NCBI RefSeq assembly: GCF_024323335.1 | Contig: NC_066581.1 | Coordinates: 35,234,699-35,298,698, forward strand | Reading direction: 5' to 3' | Source of the DNA: Lathyrus oleraceus | Lineage: Eukaryota > Streptophyta > Magnoliopsida > Fabales > Fabaceae | DNA: 64,000 bases | Part shown: one piece after another, positions 11,704 through 22,954 of the stretch | How the letters are laid out: every line of letters starts with the position of its first letter | Position numbering within the stretch: the first letter of the stretch is position 1 | Made by a program: the position numbers and the translations under genes | The notes under the pieces: generated by a model | Told to the model about the DNA's origin: nothing | Seen by the model: only the letters and a program-made list of their open reading frames with translations | Databases searched by the model: none

Positions 11704-11752
11704 AGTACCAGAAAGTAACGTCCCTAGATCTCACCCAGAACCAGAGCAGGAT

Positions 11753-11768
11753 GCCTGCTCTGATACCA
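11753..11768 (-). other. Copia primer-binding site (initiator tRNA-Met)
   Basis: On the minus strand, TGGTATCAGAGCAGGC lies two bases downstream of the 5' LTR end. TGGTATCAGAGC is the classic complement of the plant initiator tRNA-Met 3' end used by copia elements. Confidence 0.9.
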
Positions 11769-11770
11769 AT

Positions 11771-12729
11771 TGAAATTCTGGTATCAGTTATGAGATGTCG
11801 AAGGTAATGTCACGACACTAATATCTGAACAATACAAACAAGATAAAAGATAAAAAACAGTAATGCAAGAGACACAAGCAATTGTTAACCCAGTTCGGTG
11901 CAAACTCACCTACGTCTGGGGGCTACCAAGCCAGGAGGGAAATCCACTAAACAGAATCAGTTCAAAGACTCTCAGTAAACAACTTTAAGTTACAATCTTT
12001 TCACCTAATCTCTACCCGTGTGACTTCTACCTAAGAACTCTTAGATATGAGATCCTACTCATTCCCCCTCAATCACAGCAGTGATATAAAACAAGAATTA
12101 CAATGAAAAGAAGACACTCTTCAAAGACACATACTTGATCTTGCTTAAAAGCTTCAATCAAGTAAACACACACTCGTGCTTCAAAGCTTAGAGTGGACAA
12201 CTTACAACTCAAAAATCAGTCCAATTCAATCATCTATGGATGAATGAATGGCTTACAATACACACGACCACACAAGACTAAAACCCTTATTCTCTCTCAA
12301 TATTCCGTTCGTTATTTCTTGTGTATAAAACCAGATATTCCATGCCCTATTTATAGAATCGTTTAGCTGGGCTTGGATATCATAAAACCCTAAAACTATT
12401 TTCCATTCATATCTTCTCATGACAGCTGATTATATCTTGTTGGAAAATAAGTCAATCTGGTTTTAATTACTGATTGAAGGCATGTTTAATCATCTCTTCA
12501 ATCATACATAGATTATCATAAAAAATGCAATCACACAATACATAACATTCAGACTGAATGTTCTGTATACAGATGTCATGACATCGGGTCTGACATCTCA
12601 GTAAAATCCTGCATATTCACATTTTAAACATCCTGCAGGTACATGTTATCTTATGTCAAGATAACACTTGTGACAACTTGTGAACACTCAAGGTTTTACC
12701 AAAATTGCTGCCAACACATAGAACCAACA
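11771..12729 (-). repeat. Copia 5' LTR
   Basis: Same 959-bp sequence as 4641-5599; it ends GAACCAACA on the plus strand and is followed by the second TSD copy, GTAAT, at 12730-12734. TATA-like TTATAGAATCG and GTGTATAAAACC stretches lie within it; the promoter position was not established. Confidence 0.93.
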
Positions 12730-12734
12730 GTAAT

Positions 12735-12905
12735 TGCCTTGTAAACATTAGATAGATGATTGTAAGCGTCCTGGCGAGTATGTGTGCATGCCACAATGAC
12801 ATGGGAGCAAGGAATACGGAAGGCCTGGAACTTTCCACAATTGCACCAACTTTTGTTTAGTTTGATAACATAGGATAAATTTGGCTTCCCCTCATTGTGG
12901 TCCAT
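12735..12905 (-). pseudogene. MULE transposase SWIM zinc finger (part 1 of 2)
   Basis: On the minus strand it reads LNKSWCNCGKFQAFRIPCSH, the CxCx(n)CxH pattern of the SWIM zinc finger found near the C-terminus of MuDR-family transposases, then QDAYNHLSNVYKAIT, where the copia element interrupts it. The protein continues at 4635. The DDE catalytic domain and everything upstream are absent; a deletion joint near 12910-12940 brings the PMD gene tail next to it. Confidence 0.78.
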
Positions 12906-12942
12906 TATTTCCTGTACACTAAAAGAAAAACCAAGTCGTAAT

Positions 12943-13701
12943 TATATGGCTTGGTACATATCAGTTGGATTTGAGTTCATCGCCGAGGATATGTACATAT
13001 ACGACCCACGTCGGGCAACTTACACATTAGAAGGCTCAACATCTAACCCCTAACAACATTGTCAGACCGGCTACTCACAACCCCATATTCATCAAAATTT
13101 CCGATCCACAAACACACAAACATACAACCCTAATATGCCATACACCCAACCACAATACCAAGAGCATACCCTGTACCACCACCAACAACTATATTATCAT
13201 CAAGACACCCAACATCTCTATGCATCCAACACATCACCCTACCATAGTCGCCTTAGCCAAAACACTAAACGATCATTTAACACAAACCGTCCCTCCTCCT
13301 ACAATAGCCAAGAGGCCCAAATATATCAAAACCAAAACCTTCAACAACCATATGTCTATCAAACGCCACAACAATCATTTCAACATTTCCTCGACGCATC
13401 ATTCACACCAATGTCTCCCTTCAATCGTCCCGGTCGCCTTCCAACAACTCAAACACAATCTAACTACTCTGGCATGGGTCATGAACTCAGCTATGGAGGT
13501 ACCCTTTCGATGCATACACAAGACTATGTTGATTTGTCTGACTATCTCAGGCAATCTCCTGCAACTGGTGGTGATGTTCCTGGACCCTCAGATACTCAAA
13601 CACCTGGGGTAAATCATCAACGTGGTTTAGAGCCACGTGTTCGGGTAGCTAGGGGATGTGGGACCGCAGGTCGGTTAAGTGATCCCGATCATCGACATTA
13701 G
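12943..13701 (+). pseudogene. PMD-type protein, C-terminal tail (MULE-A)
   Basis: Reading from 12943, MAWYISVGFEFIAED is followed by YDPRRATYTLEG, a stop at about 13050, then an open frame (13135-13701) very rich in Gln, Tyr, Thr, Pro and His. It ends with LSDYLRQSP and LEPRVRVARGCGT. The same ending is seen in MULE-C (LSEYLRQSP, VVRGCGT), and a related one in MULE-B (RVRVRARCGTG), where it terminates a plant mobile domain protein. The PMD core itself is deleted here. The frame runs divergently from the transposase remnant. Confidence 0.62.
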
Positions 13702-13749
13702 TCTTTTTTGTGTAAACGGGTATTTATATTAATATGAATTGGTCCAATT

Positions 13750-14027
13750 GCGACTTTATCTATCACGTACAATATTTTTCAAAAAAAATTACGAAACACA
13801 CACAGGTGCCAGACCAATTGGCGCTTCCTTTAAAACTTAACACATAGGCGCCAATTGGATTGACAACACAGGGTGGACTGGCCAATCCAATTGGCGCCTC
13901 CTCTCTAAGTTTAAGAGCAAGCGCCAATTCATCTGGTGTCTCCTCTTAAAAGTAGGATAGTTTGAGAATTTTTTTGAAAACTGGGTTATTTTGGGATTGT
14001 TTTTTAAAAACTGGGTTATTTGGGTAA
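13750..14027. repeat. MULE-A right terminal inverted repeat
   Basis: It contains four GGCGCC/CCAATTGG-type motifs in alternating orientation and ends in CTGGGTTATTTGGGTAA. It is repeated inverted at 15464-15730 and in diverged form at both ends of MULE-C. Confidence 0.8.
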
Positions 14028-14439
14028 AACATTCTGGTTACTGCGTATGCACAGAAAATGATTTCACATTATACAATGTTGGAAAAAAGGTTAATGATTG
14101 TATAAGGATCCATTAAGTAATGCATTCACAAGTTCTTTTCTATTACTAAAACGATGCATCAAATATGTGAGAGATTTTCCAAAATAATAATAAATTGGAT
14201 GATTGTATTATTTGATTTAATAATCTAAATATTACATTCAGATTTTTCATCTCTCAATTGGATGGTCCGTGGTGATTATTATTGGTGTAATGTGCAATGT
14301 CATTGGTTACCTTTTATTAGGAACAATTGCAACTTATCAATAAATCATTGCTAATTTTATGCAAAACGTTGTTATTTTTCATACGTTATAATCAAAACGT
14401 GCAATACATTTTCTAAGAGATGTTTCTGTTTTCAAGCAG

Positions 14440-14720
14440 GCGTGACTTCATTATAAATAAAGGTTCTTGGCACGATAAAAAAAACCAGTCTCAAATTATT
14501 TTCTCATACTAAATCATTTTTCTCTTCTCTAATGCACGTGAGCAAGTAAAAGAAACATTCTTATGTAAAATACTATCAAAGATACGCTTAGAGAGATTGT
14601 GCAATTCTCTTTAAAGTTTCCAAAGTATCTTGCGGGAAATTCGTCGGTAAACCCATTTTCATCCAACATACAAAGATTAGTGAGGGTAAATTGTTCCTTA
14701 AGCCTGTAAATCATTGTCAT
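14440..14720. other. Promoter-like and coding-like sequence in the palindrome flank
   Basis: The left-arm flank has TTATAAATAAAGG at 14450-14462, followed by a pyrimidine-rich stretch and an ATG at 14532. On the other strand a 63-codon frame (14529-14720) reads LTNLCMLDENGFT and FPARYFGNFK. The right arm carries the same, inverted, with a similar open frame. I do not recognise the protein. It may be a fragment of a host gene caught next to the MULE, or chance. The TATA-like boxes of both arms face the centre. Confidence 0.3.
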
Positions 14721-16489
14721 TTAGATTTTATTCATTTAGAAATAAATTTGCTCGATAAAATTCTAAAACGTATGTTTTAACACAAAGCTTAAGGAACAAT
14801 TCACCCCCACCAATCTCTGTATGTTGGATGCAAAAGGGTTTACCGGCGAATTCCCTGCAGGATACTTTGGAAACCTTAAAGAGACTTGCACAATCTCTCT
14901 AAACGTATCTTTGATAGTATTTTACAGAAGAATGTTTCTTTTACTTGCTCTCATGCATTAGAGAAGAGAAAGATGATTTAGTATGAGAAAATAATTTGAG
15001 ACTGGTTTTTTTTTCATCGTGGCAAGAACCTCTTATTTATAATGAAGCTCACACCTGTTTGAAAACAGAAACATCTCTTAGAAAAGGTATTGCACCGTTT
15101 TGATTATAAATGAAAAGTAACAACGTTTTGCAAAAAATTAGCAATGGTTTGTTGATAAGTTGCAACTGTTCCTAATAAAAGGTAATCAATCACATGACAC
15201 ATTACACCAACAATAATCACCACAGACCATCCAATTCAGAGATGAAAAATCTGAATGTAATATTTATATTATTAAATCAAATAATACAATCATCCAATTT
15301 ATTATTATTTTGGAAAATCTGTCACATATTTGATGTATCGTTTTAGTAATAGAAAAGAACTTGTGAATACATTACTTAATGGATCCTTATACAATCATTA
15401 ACCTTTTTCCAACATTCTATAATGTGAAATCATTTTCTGTGCTTACGCAGTAACCAGAATTTGTTACCCAAATAACCCAGTTAAAAAAAATTCCCAAAAT
15501 AACCCAGTTTTCAAAAAAAATCCCAAACTACCTCACTTTTAAGAGGAGGCACCAGATGAATTGGTGCATGCTCTTAAACTTAGTGAGGAGGCGCCAATTG
15601 GATTGGCTAGTCCATCTTGTGTTGCCAATCCAATTGGCGCCTATGTGTTAAGTTTTAAAGGAGACGCCAATTGGTCTGACACCTGTGTGTTTCGTAATTT
15701 TTTTTGAAAAGCATTGTACGTGACAGATAAAGTCAAAATCGGACCAATTCATATTAATATTAATACCCATTTACACAAAAAAGACTAATATTGATGACTA
15801 GGATCACCTAACTGACCTCCGATCCCACATCCCCTAGCTACCCGAACTCGTGGCCCTAAACCACATTAATGATTCACCCCATGTGTTTGAGTATCTTAGG
15901 GCCCATGAACATCACAACCAACTGCAGGAGATTGCCTGAGATAGTCAGACAAATCAGCATAGTCTTGTGTATGCATCGAAGGGGTACCGCCATAACTGAG
16001 TTTTGTTTATTAACACAAGCAATCATAAAGCATAAAGAGAGAGAGAGAGATAGTATATGAAGCCAATAACCAAGAAACTCTTTTATTCAATATCAGAAAG
16101 TGGAGTACAATTACACATCAAGAGTCTGCCTGACGGGCTACAATAAACTCAACTTTAACCCTATCAAACACCACCCTACAAACAGAAATGAAATACAACC
16201 CAAGGGACGTTATGCGGAAACACTATAACAAAAGCTTCGTTCAACAATTCTGGTAGGTCTTCCATGGCATGTTCAGCAAATTGGGTTAAGCGTCTGTGCC
16301 TTTCCCTCAAATATTGCGCATCCTTAAGAAGGTTGTGCAGTAAAGTGTGATCAGACCCATCTAAAAGATCTCTAAAAAATGTCTCCTTCTGGTCTAGGAG
16401 CTTTTGAAGATTTCCACAAATTCTTCCATATTTGGAAATAATACGATCCCATAGATAAGTAAAGCTAGAATGGCGTTGAAAGCCACCTA

Positions 16490-16960
16490 ACTTTCAGCAT
16501 CGAAAAAAGTAGTAGCCTTATCCACTAGAAACTTTGAGGTAAAACCATGGATCCCACCTTTAAGCTTCAGGTTCAACTCCACTTCCTTATTCTCCAAGTG
16601 AAGGGCTTTAGCGAGGATATGGTACTTAGGGAGATCCTTAGTGAAGACATAAGGAACTCAGTTCTTAATCCTAATACCGAAAATATGAGAGTACTCCTAC
16701 AAAGTAGGTGTTAATTGATAGTCCTGAAAGGTAAAACATCTCAGTGGAGGGTCATAGAATTACAGAAGGGCGTGCACAATCGTGGTGCTAACTTCGGTAT
16801 TCAGAATTCCTAGGAGGTTGCCATAAGACTTCTTGAACTCATCTTTGTTCTAAAGAACTAGACGTGCACCTAGTCCTCTCAAAACCTTCAACTGTGGCTC
16901 CACGAGTTTGTAACCACGAATACTTTTCCTTTCGGAAGTCATGCTTTGTCTTGGATACTT
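16490..16960 (-). pseudogene. Decayed Ogre-type ORF1 protein
   Basis: Minus-strand translation gives TEVSTTIVHALL, a stop, FYDPPL, then CFTFQDYQLTPTL, a stop, EYSHIFGI, and further on FLVDKATTFFD. These align in order with the ORF1 product of the Ogre at 45431 (VLFQFFDP, CFNFPDYQLVPTLEEFSRLFGI, FLINKAREFL). At least two stops break it. ORF1 upstream of gag is a hallmark of Ogre elements; its function is unknown. Downstream, 16200-16490 continues with a Leu/Glu-rich coiled-coil-like frame on the same strand, which probably belongs to it. Confidence 0.65.
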
Positions 16961-18353
16961 AGTCAACAAACCTGGCTCTTGGATTCTTGGAAAAGAAATG
17001 CATATGTAAAAAAATTTATTATGATGAATGATAATGTATGATTGGATGATATGGATAGTTCTGGTACATTCTGAATAATCTGTATATGTTGTTCGTTGTA
17101 AGTTCAAAGGTTCGATGCAATATGATAACCAAGGTATGTAGAGTTTATGGTTTCCTGCAAGAAAAACCCATATCCCCCTCACAGGTATGAACTATGCTCC
17201 AAGGTGGTCCCTAGAAGGTCTCCTAGAGTCATCGACTCGAAATGAAAATACCCTGCCGTAGTGAATTCTCGCAGGACAAAAGTACTCCCAAGTAAATCTA
17301 GTCTGGGTGTGGCTCTCGTGACAATCCAACGCATGAAACACAAGTGTACACGACTATCCATAAATTTATCATGTGTGTATAAAAAAGGGACAAGTGTCTC
17401 GAGGTGATTGATCTTCTAATTTAATTTAAAAACAAATTAACTCTTTTATCTTTACTAATTAAATTAAAAATAACTAAACACAAATTAAAGTCGATTGAAA
17501 ATACATATAATTCTAAATAAATCTTCCGATTATTTTGGCAAAAGAACAAAAATAATCGTACAAAAACTGAATAAAAATCAAGCGCAAAAATGACCCCAAA
17601 AATAAACTGAACGCATTAAAATGATCAACTTTAAATAAACTTCTCGGAAGTATAACGGTTTTGATCCAATTTTGAAATAAAAAATGTACGGTTGAACAGG
17701 CTAAAGCCGACTGAAATGCGGCCGAAAAAATAGTCAAAAAATCAAAACGAGCATATCAGGTTAAACTACGTGAATCGCAGGTTAACAAAACTGACGTCTG
17801 CAAGTTCAATTTTGAAATTTTTTTCCCGCAAATACGACATACAATTGAGAAATGATTCAATTGGTTTGTCTATAGATTCGAAAAATTATTCCGAGCGACA
17901 TTTCAAGCGTTATGCGAAACAAAATGCATGTTATGACAAGTATAAAATGCAGACATCTCGTGAATGCCTTAATTACTAATTAAGAAATCATGAATAGATC
18001 ATCAGATGCAAATGAATCGCTCTTGGATCATTTGTACCTGATTCCTAAAACACAATTAAAACTCTACAAAGATTCAGATGACGATAATACTCTTGATTGT
18101 TACCCCCCTGAACCTCTGAAACATGAATCAATGGAAATAAACAATGCACTGAGATTGAGAAATCAAGTCTTTTGATTTCTTAATCAGCAGATAACTGAAT
18201 GAATATCATCAAGACCAGATAAAGATGTTATAACTCCTAACCTTTCATGCAAATCCTGATGAATGCTTTTAACTGATGAAATGCCCGATAAAATGGACCG
18301 ATTATACTATGCTGATGCGAGTGAAAATTTTAGGGTAAAATTTAGGGTATGAC
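16961..18353 (-). repeat. Ogre/Tat-like leader and LTR remnant
   Basis: At 18344-18353 the plus strand ends GGGTATGACA, which on the minus strand is the TGTCATACCC start typical of Ogre/Tat LTRs (compare 42750 and 56955). The stretch from there down to about 17400 is AT-rich without convincing genes and is probably the LTR. 16961-17400 would be the untranslated leader before ORF1. I found no clear primer-binding site, so the inner boundary is open. Confidence 0.4.
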
Positions 18354-18972
18354 ACAGGGGTTCAGAAGTGGGGGCCTGGTTTGAATGAGGAATCATTGTT
18401 GTGTGGACGAAATCAATAATAAACATTTGATGTTCAAATCAGTACCACATGTATCGAGTCGAGTTGTGAGTCACATTAGGTACATAGAGGCTATGTGAAT
18501 TAAATTGTTGTGTAAATTGAATGTGTGTTGTTGAATGGGTGATTTAAGCTACCATTGCATTCTCTTACACCATTAATATATTTGAGCGTATTCTCACTCC
18601 TTTCTTGTTTGTTTTGTGTTTCTTTTTACATTGTTGTACAGATACTCAAATGGAATAAGTGTTGATGTAAGTTGGAAGATGACCTTGGAGCTTTCTTTGT
18701 TTATTATATCGTTTATCTCTATTTAGTTAATTTAATGCTTTGATCTGTAAAAGGGGGGACGGTACGTTTAACACGTTTTGAGTTAATGTTTGAATGTTGT
18801 TAATTACATTAAGTACCTCATCTAAAGAGACAATGGAAGTTATGTTATTTATTTTGAGTTCCACTGCGAGTTTTGAAATTAATTGGAAAGTATGCATGTA
18901 ATGTTTGAGTAGCATCCTAAAATGATTATTTTAGTCTTTCAAATTAAGGTTTGGGGTTTAGGGTGTTACATA
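18354..18972 (+). repeat. Ty3 chromovirus-like LTR 3' fragment
   Basis: It ends TTTAGGGTGTTACA, the usual 3' end of Tekay-type LTRs (the 5' LTR ending at 38411 has TTAGGGTGTTACA). Upstream it has the ATTCTCACTCCTTTC...GTACAGATA block corresponding to 38035-38100. The 5' part is missing. No gene is seen. Confidence 0.45.
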
Positions 18973-18984
18973 TGGTACTCGTGT

Positions 18985-19330
18985 TTCTTTTAGATATGAT
19001 TCAATTTCGGCTTAGGATCATTCTTATGCCCAGTCGATTGTGGTGACTGAAAATATTATCATCAGCATCCTCATTCGATGGTGTGTATAGTTGGCTAGAT
19101 TGAGATTCATCAACACCTCGATATTGAACATAAATATTTATAATATAATACTTTAATTTTTTCTTTAGATCATTGACCTTTCTAGTGCCGGCATATAAAA
19201 TACCAATATAAAACTTCACAAATGACATTTCACCCTTGTATGAAGAATAAGAGCAATTAATAGTAAGATGTTTATTGTATCAGAATTTCTTCAATACTTG
19301 TTGAATTTACTTTTCATCTTCTTCCACGTG
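18985..19330 (-). pseudogene. hAT transposase, C-terminal part (split by MULE-B)
   Basis: The minus-strand frame 19001-19228 reads MSFVKFYIGILYAGTRKVND and YYIINIYVQYRGVDE, resembling the region after the DDE core in plant hAT (RICESLEEPER-type) transposases. The upstream half of the gene lies at 27339-28565, beyond MULE-B, on the same strand. Several stops are present between the two halves. Confidence 0.6.
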
Positions 19331-19339
19331 TTTTTTATG

Positions 19340-19980
19340 GAGTATTTGACCTACATGTCACTACTGTGAAAATATATTCTCAAAATGCCACTTGCCGAAA
19401 ATAATTTCCCAAAATGCCACTTTTTTTGTCCTGTAGTGGGAGTATATTAATATTATTCAGGGTTCTCCATCCTAGATGGCGGACGGCACCAGAGGTGCAG
19501 TTGGGGTGCGTCATCTGGGATGGAGTGTGCATTAAAAAAAATTGTTTTTTAATTTCAGGAATAATTTTAAATGATTAAAATAATTTTTTAATATAAAAAA
19601 TTAATTAAAATATTATATTTAATTAAAATATATATTTTTTTAAAAAAAAATAACTACTTTGATATATAATATTTTTCATAATTATTTAATATTAATTAGT
19701 TATATTACCTTTTATATATAATTTATAATAAATATATAATACTAATTCAGAATTATTATTTATAATAATTAATTAATTAAAATTTCGAAATTATATAAAA
19801 AATTTTGTAATATTTGTTATAAATATTTAATATTACATAATATTTCGAAATTAATTTAAAAAAGAAAACTTTTAAATTTTTTTTAAGAAATTAAATTAAT
19901 TGTTACATAATATTTTTAATAAAAAAGAAAAATTAATGATACTTACAATAAATTTATTAAAAATAAATTTATTAATCGAT
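19340..19980. repeat. MULE-B left terminal inverted repeat
   Basis: It matches 26725-27329 in reverse complement, with small indels. The outer 200 bp hold CCATCCTAGATGGCGGAC and CATCTGGGATGG motifs; the inner 400 bp are very AT-rich. No gene. Confidence 0.85.
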
Positions 19981-20085
19981 GATTACATATTAATTTTAGT
20001 AAACTTTATAAATTAAATAAAAAATATAATTTCATATAATATTAATTAAAAACGATAATTACAATGAAAATTAGATTTAAAAAAA

Positions 20086-22356
20086 TTAATTGCGACGTTG
20101 ATTGGGATCTTCATCGACGAAATGACTACCAGTTCCACATCTTGCACGTACTCGAACGCGGTGACCACGACCTAATGGTTGTGTTGAGGTAGGTATAGTA
20201 GGGGCAGTAGTTGATGAGGGATTATCAGTGGTTTGAAGAATGGGTGGTTGCTCACGAAAAATTTTGAATGCCTCAAAAATTTCAAAATCCATACTAGGAG
20301 AAAAGTTATTTAATATTTGTGTGAATGAGGCTGGGTTTGGGTTTGAAGGTTCTATGGTTGCGATGTAATAGTCGTTCACATCGGTGGTTGTTGATTGTTG
20401 ATGTGTAGTAGAGTAATCAAAGTTAGGTGGTGGGACGGGTGTGTAATTATGTGGGGGGCGTAGGTATGGTTGTTGTTGGGTTTGAGAATTGTAGTGTATT
20501 GGGTTTTGTGGTGTTTGGTATGGGTAGTTATTAGGTGTTTGTTGGGTTATTGTGTGGAAGTTTGGTTGTTGGTATGAAGTGTGTTGTGTTTGGGTTTGGT
20601 AGTTTGGTTGATGGTATTGAATGTTTTGTGTTTGTTGTTGGTAGGGTTGTGTATATTGACTTGGTGGTTCATGTTGGGTGGAAGTTGAAGTTTGTGTATA
20701 ATATTGGTTGGGAGGGATTCTTGTTCGGGGGTTTCTTAATGGTGGTCGCGGTGCAGTCGACATTTGTGATGTGTTACAATGCTGACGGGGGTCAATAAGT
20801 AGTTGCTCAATTGACGCGTATTGCAATGGAAGATGCCGTAGCCAATTAATATATTCTTCGGTTGGCTTCATTTCTCCCTGAAACGTTACCCCAGTCAAAC
20901 ACAGTTGGTGTCTGTTTTCCCAAAGTTGTTGTTCGTTTCTATTCAACATTGTGTAACTATAATTCCATGACTCTTGCATAGTCATGGTATGTTCTTCTTG
21001 TAGGCATTTAGGTGGATTGGGTATGTCTTGATAATACCCAAATTGCAATTTTACCCTATCTGATTGATGCATTTCAACGATCCAAAAGCACAAGATTGGT
21101 GTTGTTGCGCTCCAAATCAAATGATCATCATTCTCCAAGGGGGGGTATCCAAGATATGGCCTCCATATAAACTGTGATTGTATTAAAAGAAATATGTAAG
21201 TTTACCATTTATTGTTTGAGTGACATGTAATAAAAAAAACTAGTCAAACCAAAATTACATTTGTTGACGACATGTGATCGAGCATGACACGATACCCATC
21301 AAGGTAGTGACGAGGATTTCTAGAGCAATTTTTTTCTTGTTGGTCGAAGCCCATCTAAAAAGTAGAGCAACATTATATTGAAAGATTAACATCTTATATG
21401 ACACAGGGAACAGAAATGTAAAAAAATGGATTTGCATGGAAATATTAAGACTTACATTGATGCATATGGATGACTTGGAACTGCAGAAGTAATTGGTGCT
21501 ATAAATGGTAATCGTGTAAATCCCCATGTTTGTAGCAGAATAACACACACCCTCATACCATCAACATCAACGTCAACTGCTTTGCACATTTCCCTATAGA
21601 GATACGCTAACACAGTTGATCCCCAACTATATTCACCACACTGACCCAAATCCTGAACAAATGGTATCCACATACTATGTACATCTTTTGTCGATTTATC
21701 AGGGAATAAAGTTAGGGAGATGCACAATATAATATAAATTCTTGTGTATATAATGAGTTCGTCATGGGAGGTATTTTCAGATATTAGAGTTTCTTCTAGT
21801 ATTTGTTTTAACCAAGAGATACGAACACGTATACCTTTAATGTGATTTTTTGGAGGTTGACGGCCCAAAAATGTGGTCCATGCACTTGCACTAATCTCGG
21901 ATGGTCCTACGACGGCTCTACCATTGACGTGTAGACCCAAAAGCATACTTATGCCTTCTAAAGTTATAGTGCACTCACCGGTTGGGAAGTGAAAAGTATG
22001 TGTTTCGGGTCTCCATCGTTCAAGTAGAGCATATATGAAACTTGTATCAATAACTATATCCTTCAGTTTTATGATGTTTGCAAAACCAAAGGTATCCAAA
22101 AAAGGTTGAATATAATGTGGGGCATCAATTAACTTATGGTTCCGGGTTCTAAAAGCTCTTTCAGGTTCCACCTGATACATGTAGCGAAAACAATAAACAA
22201 AATAACACATACATAATATATTTTTATTTGTAAAAAAAATAACAAAGCAAATGTTAAACAATTATCAAAACGATAAGTATCACTTACTAATGCTTGAATG
22301 TTATCATTAGTTCCGCTATGTTTATCACCCATCCAAAAAAAAGGAGTTTGAGACAT
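20086..22356 (-). CDS. Plant mobile domain (PMD) protein carried by MULE-B
   Basis: The minus-strand gene has several exons: 22288-22356 (23 codons from MSQTPFFWMGDKHSG, donor GTAAGT), about 21468-22171, 21259-21354 and 20086-21171. PMD landmarks follow in order: FLDTFGFANIIKL, ALLERWRPETHTFHFPTGE, LEGISMLLGLHVNGRAVVG, WLKQILEE, then LDGYRVMLDHM, FIWRPYLGY and FWIVEMHQSDRVKLQFG. The last 200 or so residues are low-complexity Tyr/Gln/Pro/Thr, ending RGHRVRVRARCGTG. PMD proteins (MAIN/MAIL family) occur as host genes and as cargo of Mutator-like and Ty3 elements; their role in transposition is unknown. The phase at the second to third exon joint is off by one in my reading, so the gene may be damaged. 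It is divergent from the transposase. Confidence 0.78.
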
Positions 22357-22483
22357 ATTGAGATTTGTGGTAAAAATGATAGAAGCTTGAGTTGTGGTAA
22401 AAACGAGATGATGATAGAGAAGTGAGTTGTGGTAAAAATGAAATCATGGAGGAGTATTTATAGATATATTTTCATGACGTGTT

Positions 22484-22822
22484 CTAGTTTTCACTTTTAC
22501 ATAATGATACATACAACTCTAATGGCCCTAAGTTAATGAAATTTAAATAATTGTCAAACATTTCACGTACATCTTCATCATTACAAATTCGAATTTCTTC
22601 ATACAGCAGCATGCCATTTGAATTGATGTATGCTTTTCGATAGCGCTGAGCAACAATTTCTCTCTCAAATTCGGTAACATGAAGTATCTGAGTTTGGATG
22701 TTGTCAAAACCAAAGTTTTCCAATAATCTGATTGATATTGGATCAGAAATAGCATTGCAAGAATCAACTTTTTTAGATGATTTTGGCTTAATAATGTATA
22801 TTAGACCGATTAAGAGAGCCAT
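22484..22822 (-). CDS. Unrecognised ORF, possibly an inverted transposase N-terminal module
   Basis: A 112-codon minus-strand frame with no stops reads IRLLENFGFDNIQTQ, VAQRYRKAYINSNG and ends GPLELYVSLCKSEN. Its last third resembles, weakly by eye, the start of the MULE-B transposase on the other strand (ITDIYYRYPCFNDG ... VIELYVCLVDND). It may be a second, inverted copy of that N-terminal domain, or an independent small gene. It lies between the PMD gene start and the GC-rich block. Confidence 0.35.
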   Translation of the reverse strand: MALLIGLIYIIKPKSSKKVDSCNAISDPISIRLLENFGFDNIQTQILHVTEFEREIVAQRYRKAYINSNGMLLYEEIRICNDEDVREMFDNYLNFINLGPLELYVSLCKSEN

Positions 22823-22954
22823 GTGGGTAGCTGATACGTTTGAATTGCTCAGGTCTGGATTCTACACTGTGTTTGATAAGACCAAACATGCAGTATATAT
22901 ACAACTTCCAAGTTGGTGGACAAAAATAGTAGCCTTTCTGAATTTTTTTTAGGG

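Larger units (their letters stand above)
4641..12729 (-). mobile_element. Ty1/copia retrotransposon (Sirevirus-like), internally rearranged
   Basis: It has two 959-bp LTRs (4641-5599 and 11771-12729) of equal length and very similar sequence, flanked by the 5-bp TSD GTAAT (4636-4640 and 12730-12734). On the minus strand the order is 5' LTR (right), initiator-Met primer-binding site, gag-pol, an inverted block with reverse transcriptase on the plus strand, an envelope-like ORF, polypurine tract, 3' LTR (left). A separate envelope-like ORF downstream of pol is characteristic of Sireviruses. It sits inside the MULE-A transposase gene. All ORFs carry stops, so it is not autonomous. Confidence 0.92.
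3804..14027. mobile_element. MULE-A: Mutator-like element with PMD and transposase remnants
   Basis: It has long terminal inverted repeats rich in GGCGCCAATTGG. It holds a small plus-strand ORF (4023-4247), a minus-strand transposase C-terminus (4389-4635 continuing at 12735-12905) and a plus-strand PMD-protein tail (12943-13701). The copia element at 4641-12729 is a later insertion; without it MULE-A is only about 2.1 kb. The N-terminal and DDE parts of the transposase and the core of the PMD gene are missing at a junction near 12910-12940, so this is an internal deletion derivative. The right end is TTATTTGGGTAA at 14027; the left end has lost its outermost bases against the gypsy LTR at 3803. 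Confidence 0.75.
13480..16003. repeat. Large inverted duplication (palindrome) of a MULE end and its flank
   Basis: The left arm, 13480-14703, and the right arm, 14787-16003, are reverse complements with roughly 90% identity by eye, separated by an 83-bp spacer. Each arm holds, from the outside in, the last 70 or so codons of the PMD-type gene, the MULE terminal repeat (13750-14027 and 15464-15730), and about 676 bp of non-MULE flank. Anchors: 14691-14703 TTGTTCCTTAAGC against 14787-14799, and 14085-14130 against 15360-15405. The right edge abuts an unrelated Ogre-like remnant at 16003. Transcription through it would give a hairpin with a stem of about 1.2 kb. Confidence 0.9.
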
